Below the pieces are notes generated by a model. That model saw only the letters and a program-made list of their open reading frames with translations, was not told where the DNA came from and did not search any database. From Agapanthus africanus (taxonomy: Eukaryota; Streptophyta; Magnoliopsida; Asparagales; Amaryllidaceae): a stretch of DNA of 64,000 bases. Below are positions 22,690 to 35,454 of the stretch, piece after piece; the first letter of the stretch is position 1; every line of letters begins with the position of its first letter. A program made the position numbers and the translations under genes. Location: contig CM057338.1 of NCBI GenBank assembly GCA_030015575.1, forward strand, positions 631,462,189 to 631,526,188, given 5' to 3'.

Positions 22690-24427
22690 ATGGGCGATGG
22701 ATGTTCCCACATTCATCGATGTTTGACATCGAGATCGTATACGGGTGCTCAGTGGTGACTGGGTACACTGGACGGACTCACCGAGAACTCCTATATAGAA
22801 TTATATCTATCGTCGGATAGCAGTTCTCAGGGGACACTGGTGCAGGTTAGTCTGTAGACCCGAGATCGTCATAGAGTCTTGTGTCTTCTCCCACTGTACT
22901 TTGATTACCACCCTACCACTGCTCTACTGAGTCGTGCAAACAGGTGGCCGTTGGGTACAGTCCCGAGACACACGAAAGCGATGAGCGATAGGAGGGGTTT
23001 CGTCTCTACCGGTATTGGGAGTTGATGCTGTGCTGTGCTCGATTGGCTAAATCAGTAAGTCCCTGGCCAGGGCTGTTGAGATTTACTGATAAGTGTTATC
23101 GGTAGTTTCTCGATCTGTTGTAGACCATTCATCGGCATGACTTATTGAGTTATTAGGGTCGACATTACCATCCCTAGACTCGATATGCAGTATATCTGAC
23201 GAAGAGACCGGACCGTACGGTAGTGTTGCCGGTTGGCTCGACGGGAGTTGTGACAGGTTCGCTTGTTTTCTTCTGATCGCTCAATACCCGGGTGGCCGTT
23301 TCGTTTAGCTGACCGCTTGCGGCTTGGGGGTGATTGATATGATCATCACCCACTGCCGGCGTATTGACGAGTCTTAGAGTCCCACAATGGAGTTGCCTAG
23401 TCCAGGCGAAACGATGTGGTGCGTATATGAGATATGCGCGTGGACCCGGTTAAAATGCGTGTATGAGATACCGTATATTAATCGGGTGGTTTGCTTTTGG
23501 TCGGGTCGTATGTGATATGACCGGGTTGCTAAATCAAGTGTTGATTTATCATTGACCATTAGTTTCTCACTTTAAATCCGTTCTTGTCTTTTTTGTATGT
23601 ATGCATGTATGCATTTATTCTCATTCATGCACATAGGATGTGCATGCACACATACATGCATACATAATGTTATCATGGTTGTTGATATAGTGGATGGTGG
23701 CAATATAAGACTCACACCATTTGTAAAATATATGGATTTTAATTTTTTGGAAAAAGAAAAATGGAAATGGAAATTGATTATCATGGTTTAATTTTATATT
23801 CTTGCACTAACCCTTTGTTTTAACCATGATTCATTTTCCATGGTCATTTTTGTTCCAAACTAAAATATCTAGATATTTTATAACCATGGTTGAGAATGAG
23901 AGAGTGAAAATATATATATTTTCATTTTCTCATTTTATTCATAACCTTATCATTATCTTGAGTTTTATAAGCCATCATCTTCTTCCTCCTTTCTCTCTTG
24001 CTCTCTAGTTTTCTCAAGTGAGCAAAAGAGTCACCAAGTTAGGATTTTGAAGTGAGAAAACAAACCACATCATCATTCTACACTAGTCTTGCCCATTAGT
24101 GTAGAGTGTTAGCTTCCATTTCTTCTCTTGATCTAGTGAAGCTTCAATCTTGGATAAAGAGGACTCCGGGTGGATCGTCGTGGACCTAGAAGATCTCAAG
24201 CGGACCTTTTTCCAACCCTCAAATAGCCATGGAGTCAAGCGTAGGGAGCTACAAAGGTTGTACTCTCAAAACCCTAGCTTTTACTACTTGTGTTTGTGTT
24301 AAAGTTAAGTTGCCCTAATTTTTCAAGCATGATCCTTAAGTTAGTTTCTTTAGCACCATGTAAATTTTAAATATGGCATGTGTGTTGCCTCTAAACCCTT
24401 GTAGTGGTGCTGTAGGAAACCCTTCAT
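22690..24427 (+). repeat. AngC 5' LTR, second part
   Basis: Continues the LTR after AngD and its duplicated ATATG and ends CCCTTCA. It aligns with 43522-45258 and carries TATGAGATA-type motifs around 23420-23520 and the TATGGATTTTAATTTTT region near 23730. Confidence 0.92.
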
Positions 24428-24440
24428 GGTATCAGAGCCA
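24428..24440 (+). other. AngC primer-binding site (tRNA-iMet)
   Basis: TGGTATCAGAGCC abuts the LTR with no spacer base, unlike the one-base spacer of the other elements. Confidence 0.95.
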
Positions 24441-26290
24441 AGCTAGAACCTTAGATGAGGCTTAGGCGAAGTTAAAACTCCGATCGAACCCCGAAATACG
24501 CATTTTAACCCTTCTCTGGACAATTTTTTAAAACTGTGTTTTTTCAGAATTAAAAATACTTTAAAAATTCAGCAGGAAAATCTAGGCATTTCTGTAAAAA
24601 AAATGACACCATATTCCGTACAAACCGCCGCGGAACCGCGGCCATACCTTGCTTGGGTCGCGGATCCGCGGCCGTACTGAAGCAATATTTTATCATTTTT
24701 GTACAGTAATGTCAAGAACTTCTTGTACATATTTTTGGGTATTTTTAATCAGACTCAAGTGTTGAGTGTTCTGGGGATTGTTTTGGATTCGTTGATTCGA
24801 TCGGAATATTTAATTTCATTCTGTTTTCGGGTAATTTAGAAAGTATTAAAAAGTTCGAACGGATATCATTAACTCACTTTTTCCCGACACGAAAAACTTT
24901 CAAGTGTTGAATTTTTTCTCGAGTTTAAATATTTCGGAAATACGTGCATGTAAAGTGGTGGACCCTCTAGAAGAACACAAACCTTAACTCGATTATGTGA
25001 CCTTCTGAACCGCCTCTAAACCTTAGGGTTTGGGGAAGTACGGCGTGCCACATGTGAGGCTTTGGCTTGACCCTTCTACGGCTGGACCGCTACTACTATG
25101 ACACGTTCCGGGATTTTTGAACTCCGCTCAAGTGTTGAGCTATTAAGGAAATCTTGGGTATTTGATTATTCGATCGGAAAATTTAATACTGTATATTTAT
25201 CTGGAATGTGATACAATATGTGGAATTCATATAGTTAGGCATGAAATGCGAAGTATATGATATTTCGGATTTACGATGTCTAAAGTGATTGTGGATTCCA
25301 AATGTTGTAGTTTTACACTTTCTTTTCTGTGACCGTAAGTGTAGTATGTCACATATCGCTGGTTTGGTTGTTATACATCAACGACAATCGGGGTACGCAT
25401 ACTTACTTACGTTGATGATATATGATATTATGTATTGCTGAGATATGATGTGCAGGATTGTCGCGATTGAATAGCCGGGGGTTTTTATGTGAGATGAGAG
25501 TTCTCTTTTCATTCATGTAAAATTCAAATGTAATGTAATATTCTTTTATTTGGGGCACTTCCGGGTTGAGGTTGATGTCACCAGTGTTGTATATTATTTA
25601 CTTTTCCGCATTAGGATAGACCCATAAAGGGGAGCACAAGTGACCGGGTTCTGGGGTTCAGTGGGAGGCCATCTCGAGGAGTCGAGACCGGGTCTCCTAA
25701 ACTCCAGAGGGTTGCTTGCCGCTCTTGTAGGGGTCTAGGGGTGTGGGCTTAGCTATTCATCGCGACTGTGGAATCCGTATTTTCTATTGATTGGCTAAAT
25801 ACTAAATACGGACGTCCTAGTATATCCTGTATTATCATTTGTGTATTTCTGCTGCCTGTATTCTGTGATGTGATATCTGAGACGAATGATATATTATATA
25901 TGAGATATATAGTAGACATTGCTTATGTTTTACACCCGCGCTAGTCCCGTCCCGGTATGCCGTTAGTTAAGTAACCTAACGGTGCATAACGGAACATTGC
26001 GGCGAATGCGGATGGCATAAGCGTACGTTGTATTTTCGTTTCTTTTCTGTGATTGGCTTAAGGACTTAAATGATGGGGCTACATTAATATGATTGATGTA
26101 AAGAAAATAAACCTAAAAAGATGTTGTAGAATCAGATTTGAAAACCACTCGGCTCTTTATGAAAAAGCTACATTTCAAAACTGCGGAGCTCAAGCCACTC
26201 CTTTTGAAAACCATTTGATTCTATGACGATATCAAGTTCAAAGCGTTAAAGATTTTCTTAAAAATCATCTGCAACCCTCCGTCATTTTAG

Positions 26291-26520
26291 GAAGTAGAGT
26301 ACTTAGTATTCGTGCTACGTTTGTTGACCTTAGCCAAGGCGTAGTGTACGGTAGCTAAGTGATGTCTTCCTACAATGCATATGATGCAGATTAATTGGGA
26401 CGGGCATGTGACTTTGTTGACCTTAGCCAAGGGTCATGTGAACGGGTCTAATTAATCAAGAAATGACGGGTTGAACTTGACTAGTGGTTGTGATTTGTTG
26501 ACCATAGCCAAGGTCATGAG
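26291..26520 (+). other. Three-stem-loop RNA module, AngC leader
   Basis: Outer helix GAAG...ACTTAG with CTAAGT...CTTC. Stem-loop 1 has stem CTACG/CGTAG (about 26313-26345), stem-loop 2 CATGTGAC/GTCATGTG with wobbles (about 26405-26440), and stem-loop 3 is at 26488-26520. The loop is TTTGTTGACCTTAGCCAAGG, with one base changed in the third. Confidence 0.6.
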
Positions 26521-26961
26521 TACTAGGGGTAAAAACCACATCGGGAATTTCAATGGTTGAAATTTGCAATGAGATTGCATACCTTCCATATGATGGTTGG
26601 ATCTCGATCCCACTGTGGGCAATAGTTACTTTTAGGAGAGTTTTGCAGTTTACAATTAGCTAACCCATTAGGTGTCTAGAAAGGTGTTAACGGGGCTACG
26701 CCTCTGGGAAGACGAGGTTTACTTTAATTAGGTCCGTGCGAAAGCACGGGGAACCTCCCTCAAGTACCGACACTGGCCTGGCTGAACGGTTAGCAAAGTT
26801 GTAGACTGTAATTAATCCTGGCTAGTTTTATTTTTAAGGTTTGAAAGAAAAACTTGATTAAAGCAGTGGGAGAAATCGATAAGACAAGATAATAACCAAT
26901 CTGATCTTTGCAAGAGCTTTCGCTGAGTGTATTCTTTTCTCTCTCTTAATGGCAGATACCA

Positions 26962-28181
26962 ATGACAGGACTCAAGCTTCTACTAGATAAAAATAAACTG
27001 AATGGGACCAATTATAAAGACTGGCTGAGGAATCTGAACATTGCCTTGACTTATGATAAAGTATCATATGTCCTCATGGCTCCAGCCCCGCCCGTCCCAG
27101 GTCTAAAATCCTCAGTTGCGGATATTGAAGTCCGCAAGACATAGGACGCTGACTGTGCCACGGCCAAATGCCTCGCGCTTGCATCGATGGATAACACACA
27201 TCAAAAGCAGCACGAGAATATGGACATTCACGCCATATTCCTCCATACAAAGGAGTTGTATGGAAAGCAATCCCGCGTATTACGATACGAAGCATCAAAG
27301 AAATTGTTTCAGATGCGAATGGCCCCTGGCACACCAGTAGGAGACCATGTTCTGAAGATGATAGCTCTCATAGAAAAGCTTGAGGACCTTGGATGGACGA
27401 TGAACAATGAACAATATACGGATATTATTCTGTAGTCCCTCCCCTCCACCTTTGCTCAATTTATAGTTAACTTCAATATGCACAACATAGAGAAGGAACT
27501 ACCTGAACTCCTTAATATGTTAAAGAGTGCAGAGAGCACACCGAAATCAGTGAAAACTCCCATTTTGAGTGTTGGGTAATCTTCCTCATCTCGCCCAAAG
27601 GCTAAGGCCAAGGCCAAGGGAAAGATGAAGAAGAAGCCCACCAAGCCTAGGGGTGGAGTTAAAAAGGTTAAGGGGAAGGACAAGTCCAAAGCTGGAGAAT
27701 CGGGGAAAGGGTAATGTTATCACTGCCACAAAATAGGACATTGGAAGCGCAACTGCATGGAGTACTTAAATCTCAAGAAGAAGCATGGGGATGCTTCAGC
27801 TTCAGGTGTGTTTGTAACAGAAAACTGTATTTCAATAAACTCTGCTTCCTGGGTATTAGATACCGGTTCAGGTTCTCACATTTGCAATTCTTTGCAGGGG
27901 CTGAGAAATAGCAAGGTTTTGAAGACAGGTGACCATACTCTCCGCGTTGGAAATGGTTCCAATGTACATACAGTCGCAGTGGGAGAGTATCAGTTGGGGT
28001 TGCCGTCTAGGTGTATATTGGTTTTGAACCCATGTTATTTTGTACCTAGTATGCTTTGTAATATAATATCCGTTTCTTTGTTAGACAATGAAGGATATAA
28101 TTTTGTATTGCAGAACAATGTTATGAACATTCACCTGAATCAAATGTTGGTTGGGTATGGTACGCTTAATAACGGGATATA
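26962..28181 (+). pseudogene. AngC gag and protease, with four stops
   Basis: Single frame starting ATG (MTGLKLLLDKNKLNGTNYKD, Angela-type gag). It is broken by TAG at 27142, TAG at 27433, TAA at 27577 and TAA at 27712. A lysine-rich stretch (about 27590-27710) precedes an intact CX2CX4HX4C zinc knuckle at 27715-27756. The protease motif LDTGSGSHIC has its Asp at 27859-27861. The frame runs on to the AngE insertion, and resumes in phase at 40450. This is the best preserved gag in the window and the only one with its ATG. Confidence 0.9.
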
Positions 28182-30409
28182 TGTTAGTTATATGTATGCC
28201 CTAGAGGCCATTACTGTACATTGGATGTATATTGTAGTGGATGCTGGGACATATATAGGGAGGACTTTCTTGCTCGACATGATAGTATGCTATCTGGTTG
28301 ATCTTTACCTTAACGTGTATACTGATTGTCTCCCTGTTACATGTTGGTAAAGCCCTTAGGATCTGTACTTGACTACCTGGACTATGATGCGGATCATACT
28401 AGTGGGGACATGGTAGTCCATAAGTACATCCTTCAAAGTCCCTAGTCGTGGGTGTATCGAGACGGGGCATCGATATACCAGAGTAGACTAGCGTATACCT
28501 TCTCGACCCATACAGATGGACGATGGATGATCCCATATCCATCGGTGTTTGACATCAGAGATGATATACGGGTGCTCAGTAGAGACTGGGTACACTGGAC
28601 GGACTCGCCGAGAACTCCCAGATGGTATTATACCTCACGTCAGATGGCAGTTCTCTGGTGACACTGGTACAGAGTAGTCTGTTGACCCGAGATCGTCATA
28701 GAGTCTTATGTGGTTCCCACTGTGCTTTGATTTCCATCTTACCACGTCCAAGAGGGCGTGCAAAATGGTGGTTTTTAGGTACAGTCCCGAGTCACATGGA
28801 GGCAATGAGCGATAGGAGGGGATTCGTCTCTCCCGGTATAGGGAGTTGATGTTGTGCTGTGTTCGATTGGCTATAACAGGAAATCCCTGGCCAGGGTTGC
28901 TGAGATTTACTGGTAAGTGTTACCAGTAGTTTCTCGAATTGTTATAGACCTCAAATCGACACGACTTATCGAGCTATTGGGGTCTGACGTTTACCACCCC
29001 TAGGCGAGATATGCGACATATCAGACGATCAGACCGGACTGTACGGTGGTGTTACTGGTTGGATTCACTGGAGTGTGAGCGGGCTTGCTCGTCGATCTTC
29101 AGATCGCTCAATACTCGGGTGGCCGTTACGTTTAGCAGACTGCTTGCGGCTTGTGGATGTTTGATATGATCATCATCCGCTGCCGGCGTATTGACGAGTC
29201 TTTAGAGTCCTACACAGAGGTTTCCTGGCTCAAGCGAAACGAAATAGGAGCGCATATGAGATATGTGCGGGACCGAGAATGATACCAGTATGTGATACTG
29301 TATTCGATTCTCGCGATTTGTGACATTGATCGGTTATATGCGATATAGCCGGGTTATCGGATCAAGTGTTGATTCGATAAGTTGTTACTGTTGATATTAG
29401 ACGGTTATATGCGATATGACCGGATCATTAAATCAAGTGTTGATTTAATGATTTAATGCATAATTATATATTTGATATATTACTTTGCATTAACTAGTAT
29501 CGGTTCACTTTAAATGGATTTTCTCACTCGGGTGTGCACATTTCATATGCGATATGATTTGTGCACTTGCTTGTATCATGTTTGATGGTGCATGCCCTTT
29601 TTGTTAAGTGTATAGAATTAAACCTTGGTTAATGGAATGGTTAGGGTTTACTATTTGATTATTCATTTTATTCATTTGTTTATTTCTTTTTGGAAAAAAA
29701 AATAAAAATTTGCATGATAAAATGGTGGCATTTTTGTTTCATTCATGAAGCTTCATGAATACTTTGACCATTGCAACCATTTTGTCATCTTGTAAAAACC
29801 TAACCATTCACTAACCATGATCAATTCTCTACATTAAACCATGGTTACTATTATGATAAGGATGGTTTTTCTTTTCTTATAAAACACAATTCTTATCATA
29901 ATATTCTTCTTCTTCTTCCTTCAACTCAAGAAGAAAACCTAAGGTCCATCAATGGTGATTGATGATTAAGAGTGAGAAATCCAATTCTAAAGTCTACCCA
30001 CTTCCTATTTCTTCATCCTCTACCTCTTGCCAAGTAGTAGAGTGTGTTTCCTTCACAAGTTTTCATGACTTGGTGAAGGTGGAGCTTGATCTTTCGATGC
30101 CTCGACGTAGATCATCTTCGGCAAGGACATCGACGACCTAGCTTGCCCATTCTCCGACGAAGCCGACGCTAGAGCTCGGGAAATCACTTGGACAGCGAGG
30201 GGACTTCGTTGCGGAGCTATGGAGGTGGAGCACCAGATCTACAAAGGTTGTATTTCCGTATTTCATATAGTTAAAGATGTTAACTTCTTATCTTTTCGCC
30301 TAGACATCTAGCCAACGATCCGTAGTCGGGTTTCTCGGCACCGTTAATTTATGAAATTGGCATGGTTGATGCCTTGTGAGACCTCACTAGGGTGCCTAGG
30401 AACCCTACA
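28182..30409 (+). repeat. AngE 5' LTR
   Basis: 2228 bp, TG...CA. The U3 zone 29254-29560 has about six copies of TATGNGATA-like motifs and two ATCAAGTGTTGAT palindromes. Confidence 0.95.
29254..29560 (+). promoter_or_regulatory. Repeated TATGNGATA motif zone, AngE U3
   Basis: Near-palindromic motifs such as TATATGCGATATAGCC and TATATGCGATATGACC recur about every 35-80 bp, interleaved with two ATCAAGTGTTGAT palindromes. Similar zones exist in AngD, AngC and AngH. A transcription factor cluster is possible, but no factor can be named. Confidence 0.4.
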
Positions 30410-30410
30410 G

Positions 30411-30422
30411 TGGTATCAGAGC
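30411..30422 (+). other. AngE primer-binding site (tRNA-iMet)
   Basis: TGGTATCAGAGC lies one base after the LTR. Confidence 0.95.
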
Positions 30423-31956
30423 CTAGCTAGAGCCTTAGGCGAAGTCTAGACGGAGTTTGAAGTCCGAACGACCCGAAAATCCGAACCCAAAATAGCTCTC
30501 TGTCCTTTTTTCAAAAACTGGGATTTTTCCAAATTAAAAATTGCTAAAAAATTCAGCAGGGAAATATAAGAATTACGGCGCAAAAATTTTCCCATGAACA
30601 GTTCAAACCGCGGCGGAAGCGCGGTAGAAGCCTGGCTTTTGCGGCGGTTCCGCCGCACATTGATGACGTTATCCTCATTTGTTTGCACAGTAATTCCTAT
30701 TTAATTATGTTGGATTTTCTGGGAATTTTTAAAATTTATTCAAGAGTTGAATTTTCTGGGGTTGTTTTGGGGATTCGGTGTTTCGATCGGAGTATCAAAT
30801 TTTGTCTATGTGGCTTTCCGGATTAATATTAGAATATGTTAAGGAGTTCGACCGGATATAAATACCCAATTTTTCCCCTGTCGGGAAATTTCCAAGTGTT
30901 GGATTTTTCCGTAGTCTAAAGACGTTCTAAGTAGTGCAAGTAACTCGATGGACCCTCTAGAAGACAACAAACCTTAACTCGATTATGTGACCGTCTTGAA
31001 CTGCCCTTTGAACCTTCGGGTTTGGGGCAGTACGGCGTGCCACATGTGAGGCGTTGGCTTGACCCTTCTACGGCTGGACCGTTGGTACTGAGGCACGAAC
31101 TGAATGTTATTAGACTTATTTCATGTGTTGAGCTGTATCGGGAAAACTTGGGTGTTCGATTGTTCGATCAAAAAGTTTAGCATTTTCTATTTATCCGGAA
31201 TGAGGTACAATAATTGGAATTCACAAATAGTTATGAGATAACTGAATGAATGTTATAAACATAGCACTTTAGTCTCACTTGATCGGTTTCCACGGAATTT
31301 TGATGTGATCAAAAGTCCGTCGCAATCACGTAGCGTACGCGGATACTCGCCGGGTAAACTTAATAGACAGCCTCACTCCATAGCCCCGACCAAGTGACTG
31401 TAGGAGAACCCCGTCGCCGAAAGCATCCGTCCGGGTGCTCGCGGCAGCGGTGTTCCGCCTTGGTGCACTTCGTCGACGGCGTCGGGGGTGCGGCCGTCTA
31501 CTGAAGTTTGCGACGAGCATTCGATCAGCATGTCGGGAATCTTGTTGAATTGCCCGACTTGATATTGAAAAGTGTTTTCGATAATGAGACTAAAATGCGG
31601 GGTTTATAATTGTTAGGCATGCGATGTCTAAGGAATTCATTTGATTAGGCATGCGATGTCTATGCAGGTTGCGGATTCCAACTGTTGTAGTTTTACACTT
31701 TCTTTTCTGTGACCGTAAGTGTAATATGTGATATCGCCGGTTTCGTTGCTATATGTCAACGACAATTGGGATGCGCATATTTACTTACGTTGATAACATG
31801 TGATGTTATGTGTTGCTGGATATGTTATATTGGATCGTCGTGTTTGAATAGCCGGGGGTTTTTATGTGAGATGAGTGTTTTTCATTTTCATTCATGTAAA
31901 AACTTGTATGTAATATTCTTTTATTGGGGCACTTCCAGGTTGCGGAAGTTGTCACC

Positions 31957-33806
31957 TGATTGTATGCTTTTCCGTTGTGTATGTAGAAAATAGAATAGAA
32001 ATCACAACCAAAAATTATTTGACCGCAATCAACTACGGTGTCGGATTGTAGATTGTAAGTGAGTGTGGATCGTCCACAGGGACAGTGTAATCGTTCGTCT
32101 TTTGAATTAGATGAGTTGAAACTTTAATGAAAAGAAAACAAAACAATTCATGATTTGAAATTAAAGTTCAAGAATTAGAAAAATCTAGATCTAATAACAA
32201 GAAAAAGATAGAATCAAGAATTGATAGTTTGATGATTTTTCCAAACCAAATCTCAAGAATCGAAATGAGGCTCGTAGGAATCGATCGGATCTATAGATGT
32301 GATGTAATCTTACAATTACGTATTCTTATCCTTCGATGAATTGATACTAGATCGATGATGATCGATGAGAATTAGAGACTTCTTGTGAAACTAGGGTTTC
32401 ACCTTATCTCTTGTTCTTTCGTCGATATCATTCATATTCTAGCCTCTAGTAAATTCAAGAAACGATCGTAGATCCCTAATTTCGAGCGATCACAATCAAG
32501 AAAGCATCGCTACGAAACTAGGTCATCGATTCTTGAACTTGCTAGGGTTTACAAAACTCGTAGGACTTAAAAATCGTATTAAGATTTGTTACATCATCAT
32601 TCTACAATCGTCTCGACTCCTTTACGAGCGGAGTTTTACTCAAACATCACAACAAGAACAACAATTACAAATTGAGATCTAATCATGATGCAAGAATTAA
32701 AAGAAAGCAAGATTAAAGAATTTCACCTTTTATTTATATCAACAATTTCATTACATTCGCTCAAGAACTACAAGAGGAAGAATTCGATCGTCGACTTGGC
32801 TTCGCTCGTCTCCGTGGATCGCGGATCGGCTTGGATCACTTGCCCGATTGAAGATCGGCTCGGCTCCTAAAAGGTTGAAGGCTTCTCGCTTGATTTGGTA
32901 CTCAAGATCTTGGATTTGGAGTGGAATTAGGGTTAGGGTTTCGCACAAGGCTTGTCACGAGACTTGTGGAAGAAGATGATGAAAGAGGGAATGAGAGATT
33001 ATTTAATGAACTAGCTAACTAAAGAACAACTAATGATGAACAACCCTAACCCTTAGATCTAGGTTCTATTTATAGATAACCAAACCCTAGATCTAGGATT
33101 TCAAATTCTAAGTTTCCCTCCAAAAGTTTGTTGAGGGAATTCAAATTTCCCTCCAAAAGTTAGTTAGGGGAGAAGCTTCTAGATGTGATTAGTTAGGAGG
33201 TAGCTTCTAGAAGAGGTTAGTTAGGAGCTTAATTAGGATTAGCCTTGCTTAATGATCTTTTGCTGATCTGGCAGTAGCTTCGAGAGAATTCTGGAATTCG
33301 ATACATCAGAAATGAATGTGGGCCCATAGATTGAGATTCTGCACTAAAATTGGACGGATGACGTGGCAGAAGAGGCGCGGATCCGCGGCTCAAACAGGCT
33401 CCCGCCGCGGATCAGCGGTTCATTGGAGTCTTCATGGCCTGTGTTTTCTGCAGTGGTCTTGGGCTGTTGTATGGGCCTTTATTTTATATGCTGAATTTAA
33501 TATCTCCTTTTGTATTGCTACCAGATCTGAAATGATTTAGTTGGTGTATTTTTGATCAGCTCTTTTGCTTTTCTTCCGTATTTCCTGCACAGACTCAAGA
33601 CAAGTGTTGCGCAAATACAGAAATGATGCGATGCCATGAAATGCGGTTAATTTCCTTTAAAGTGTCGGTTTAAAAGTCTAACACATGCAATCTAGTATTT
33701 TACGACTGATTTGCTAATATGTGAAATATGAATACCGAACACTTCTAAATGTATGCAAAAGATGGGGAAATTGCCGTGTTAAAAATACATTATTTTCGAC
33801 TGATCA
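31957..33806. mobile_element. SoloL: solo-LTR-like insertion, 1850 bp
   Basis: It starts TGATTGTATG, ends GACTGATCA, and is flanked by TCACC at 31952-31956 and 33807-33811. The empty site is visible in AngH, where GTCACCCGTTGTATATT is uninterrupted (about 63728). No internal direct repeat, primer-binding site or protein is present, so a solo LTR of a different family is the simplest reading. It contains ATCGTCCACAGGGAC near 32070 and a GC-rich palindrome pair at 33374-33420. The orientation is unknown. Confidence 0.75.
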
Positions 33807-34743
33807 TCACCCGTTGTATATTATTTACTTTTCTGCACTAGGATAGACCCAAGGAGGAGGGCACAAGTAACCGGGTTCTGGAGTCCAGTGGGAGACCAAC
33901 TCGAGGAGTCGAGTCCGGGTCTCCTAACTCTAGAATTGGTAGGGTTGCTTGCCGCTCTCGTAGGGGTCTTGGGGTGTGGGTTTGGCTATTCATCACGACC
34001 GTGGAATCCGTGTTTTATACTGGCTCGTATTGAAAACACGGACGTCCTAGTATATCCAATATTTCATATGATTTTTCTGCTGCGATATCTGTGATGTGAT
34101 CATGTGATGTTCTGTGATAGATACAGTATATAGTATATATGATATATTATATAGACGTTACTTATGTTTTACACCCGCGCTAGCCCTGCCCTGCTCTGTC
34201 GTTAGTTACCTAACCTAACGGTGCACGAGGGGACATCGAGGCGAATGCGGATGGCATAAGTGTACGTCGTATTTATCTGTGATGTTTAGGTACTTAAATG
34301 ATGGGACTTCATTAATGAGATTAATGAAATAAAAGAAACCTAAGATGTTGTAGAATCGAATTTCAAAATAAAACAAGTAACTACAGTTCTTGCTTTGCAC
34401 AGCGGTATATGCGATATATCCTGCACCTTATTCGATGAGGAAAGGACCGAGATCCCTTCTCCGGGAGTGACTCCTTTAGCAATAACTGGCAGATGCTACA
34501 CACTCGGTTTGTCTTTTGATTGCTTTTAAGAGTTTTTGCTTTGCACAGTGATATATATGATATATCCCGCACCTCATTCGACGAGGAAAGGACCGACGAT
34601 CCCTTCACCGGGAGTGACTCCTTTAGCAAAACTAGAAAAGCTTCAAAAACACTCCATTTTTAAAATTCATTCGATCCTACAACGATATCAAGTTCATTAC
34701 GCAATAGGTTTTCAGAAAAACCTGTCGTAGCCCTCCGTCATTT

Positions 34744-34976
34744 CAGATAAATCCTGTTTAGTATTCGTGCTGCGTTTGTTGACCTTGTCAAGGCGCAGTG
34801 TGCGGTAGCTAACCAGTATTTATCTGCTTATGCATATGATGCAGATTGGGTTAGGGTAGTCGTGCGGCCTTGTTGACCTTGTCAAGGGTCGTGCGGGTGG
34901 GTTTGATTCAATCAAGAAATGACGGGTTGAACTTGACTTGCGGTCTATGGTTTGTTGACCTTGTCAAGGTCATAGA
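34744..34976 (+). other. Three-stem-loop RNA module, AngE leader
   Basis: Outer helix CAGATAAAT/ATTTATCTG. Stem-loop 1 is CTGCG/CGCAG (34768-34800), stem-loop 2 CGTGCGGCC/GGTCGTGCG with wobbles (34861-34895), and stem-loop 3 TCTATGG/TCATAGA (34943-34976). The loop TTGACCTTGTCAAGG is the same in all three. Confidence 0.65.
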
Positions 34977-35454
34977 TCGTTCGGGGCAAAACATTATCGG
35001 GAATTTCAAGTGTTGAAATTTGCAATGAGATTGCATACCTTCTATGAGATAGTTGGATCCCGATACCCGCTGCGAGTAAGTGTTACTCCTGGGAGAGTTT
35101 TATACATTACAATTAGCCGATCAAGTAGGTGTCTAGAAAGGTGTTAACGAGGTTACGCCTCTGGGAAAACGAGGTTTACATTAATTAGGTTCGTGCGAAA
35201 GCACGGGGGACCTCCCTCAAAGTACCGACACTGGCCTGGCTGAAAGATTGGCGAACTTGTAGTGTGTAATTAATCCCGGCTAGTCTTTCCTTTTAGGGTT
35301 TGAAGGAAGATTTGATAAAAAGCAGTGGGAGCGATCCTGATTAGATAAAATAATAACCAATCTATTCTTGCAAGAGCGCACGCTGAGTGTTTTCTTCTCT
35401 CTCTCTCCTGGTAGCGACCATATCACGCCTAAATCAAGATAATAAAATGGATTA

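Larger units (their letters stand above)
24428..26961 (+). other. AngC 5' leader
   Basis: 2.5 kb with no coding frame. It contains the GC hairpin (24627-24673), a diverged relative of the 164-nt block, the long-range pair (25468-25476 with 25750-25758), the three-stem-loop module (26291-26520), and a pyrimidine tract ending CAG (26953-26955) seven bases upstream of the gag ATG. Confidence 0.75.
30410..35454 (+). other. AngE 5' leader, split by SoloL
   Basis: Colinear with AngD's leader: GC hairpin (30609-30656), 164-nt block (30930-31093), 280-bp segment flanked by TTGAT (31279-31283 and 31559-31563), TGAATAGCC/GGCTATTCA pair now separated by SoloL (31845-31853, 33983-33991), tandem repeat (34386-34628), and three-stem-loop module (34744-34976). 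The usual CAG after the pyrimidine tract reads CTG here. Confidence 0.75.

Noticed and set aside
31326-31520. Arg-rich minus-strand frame of 64 codons
   Set aside because: Lies in the GC-rich leader segment shared by AngD and AngE; AngD does not keep the same frame, and composition is explained by GC-rich antisense.
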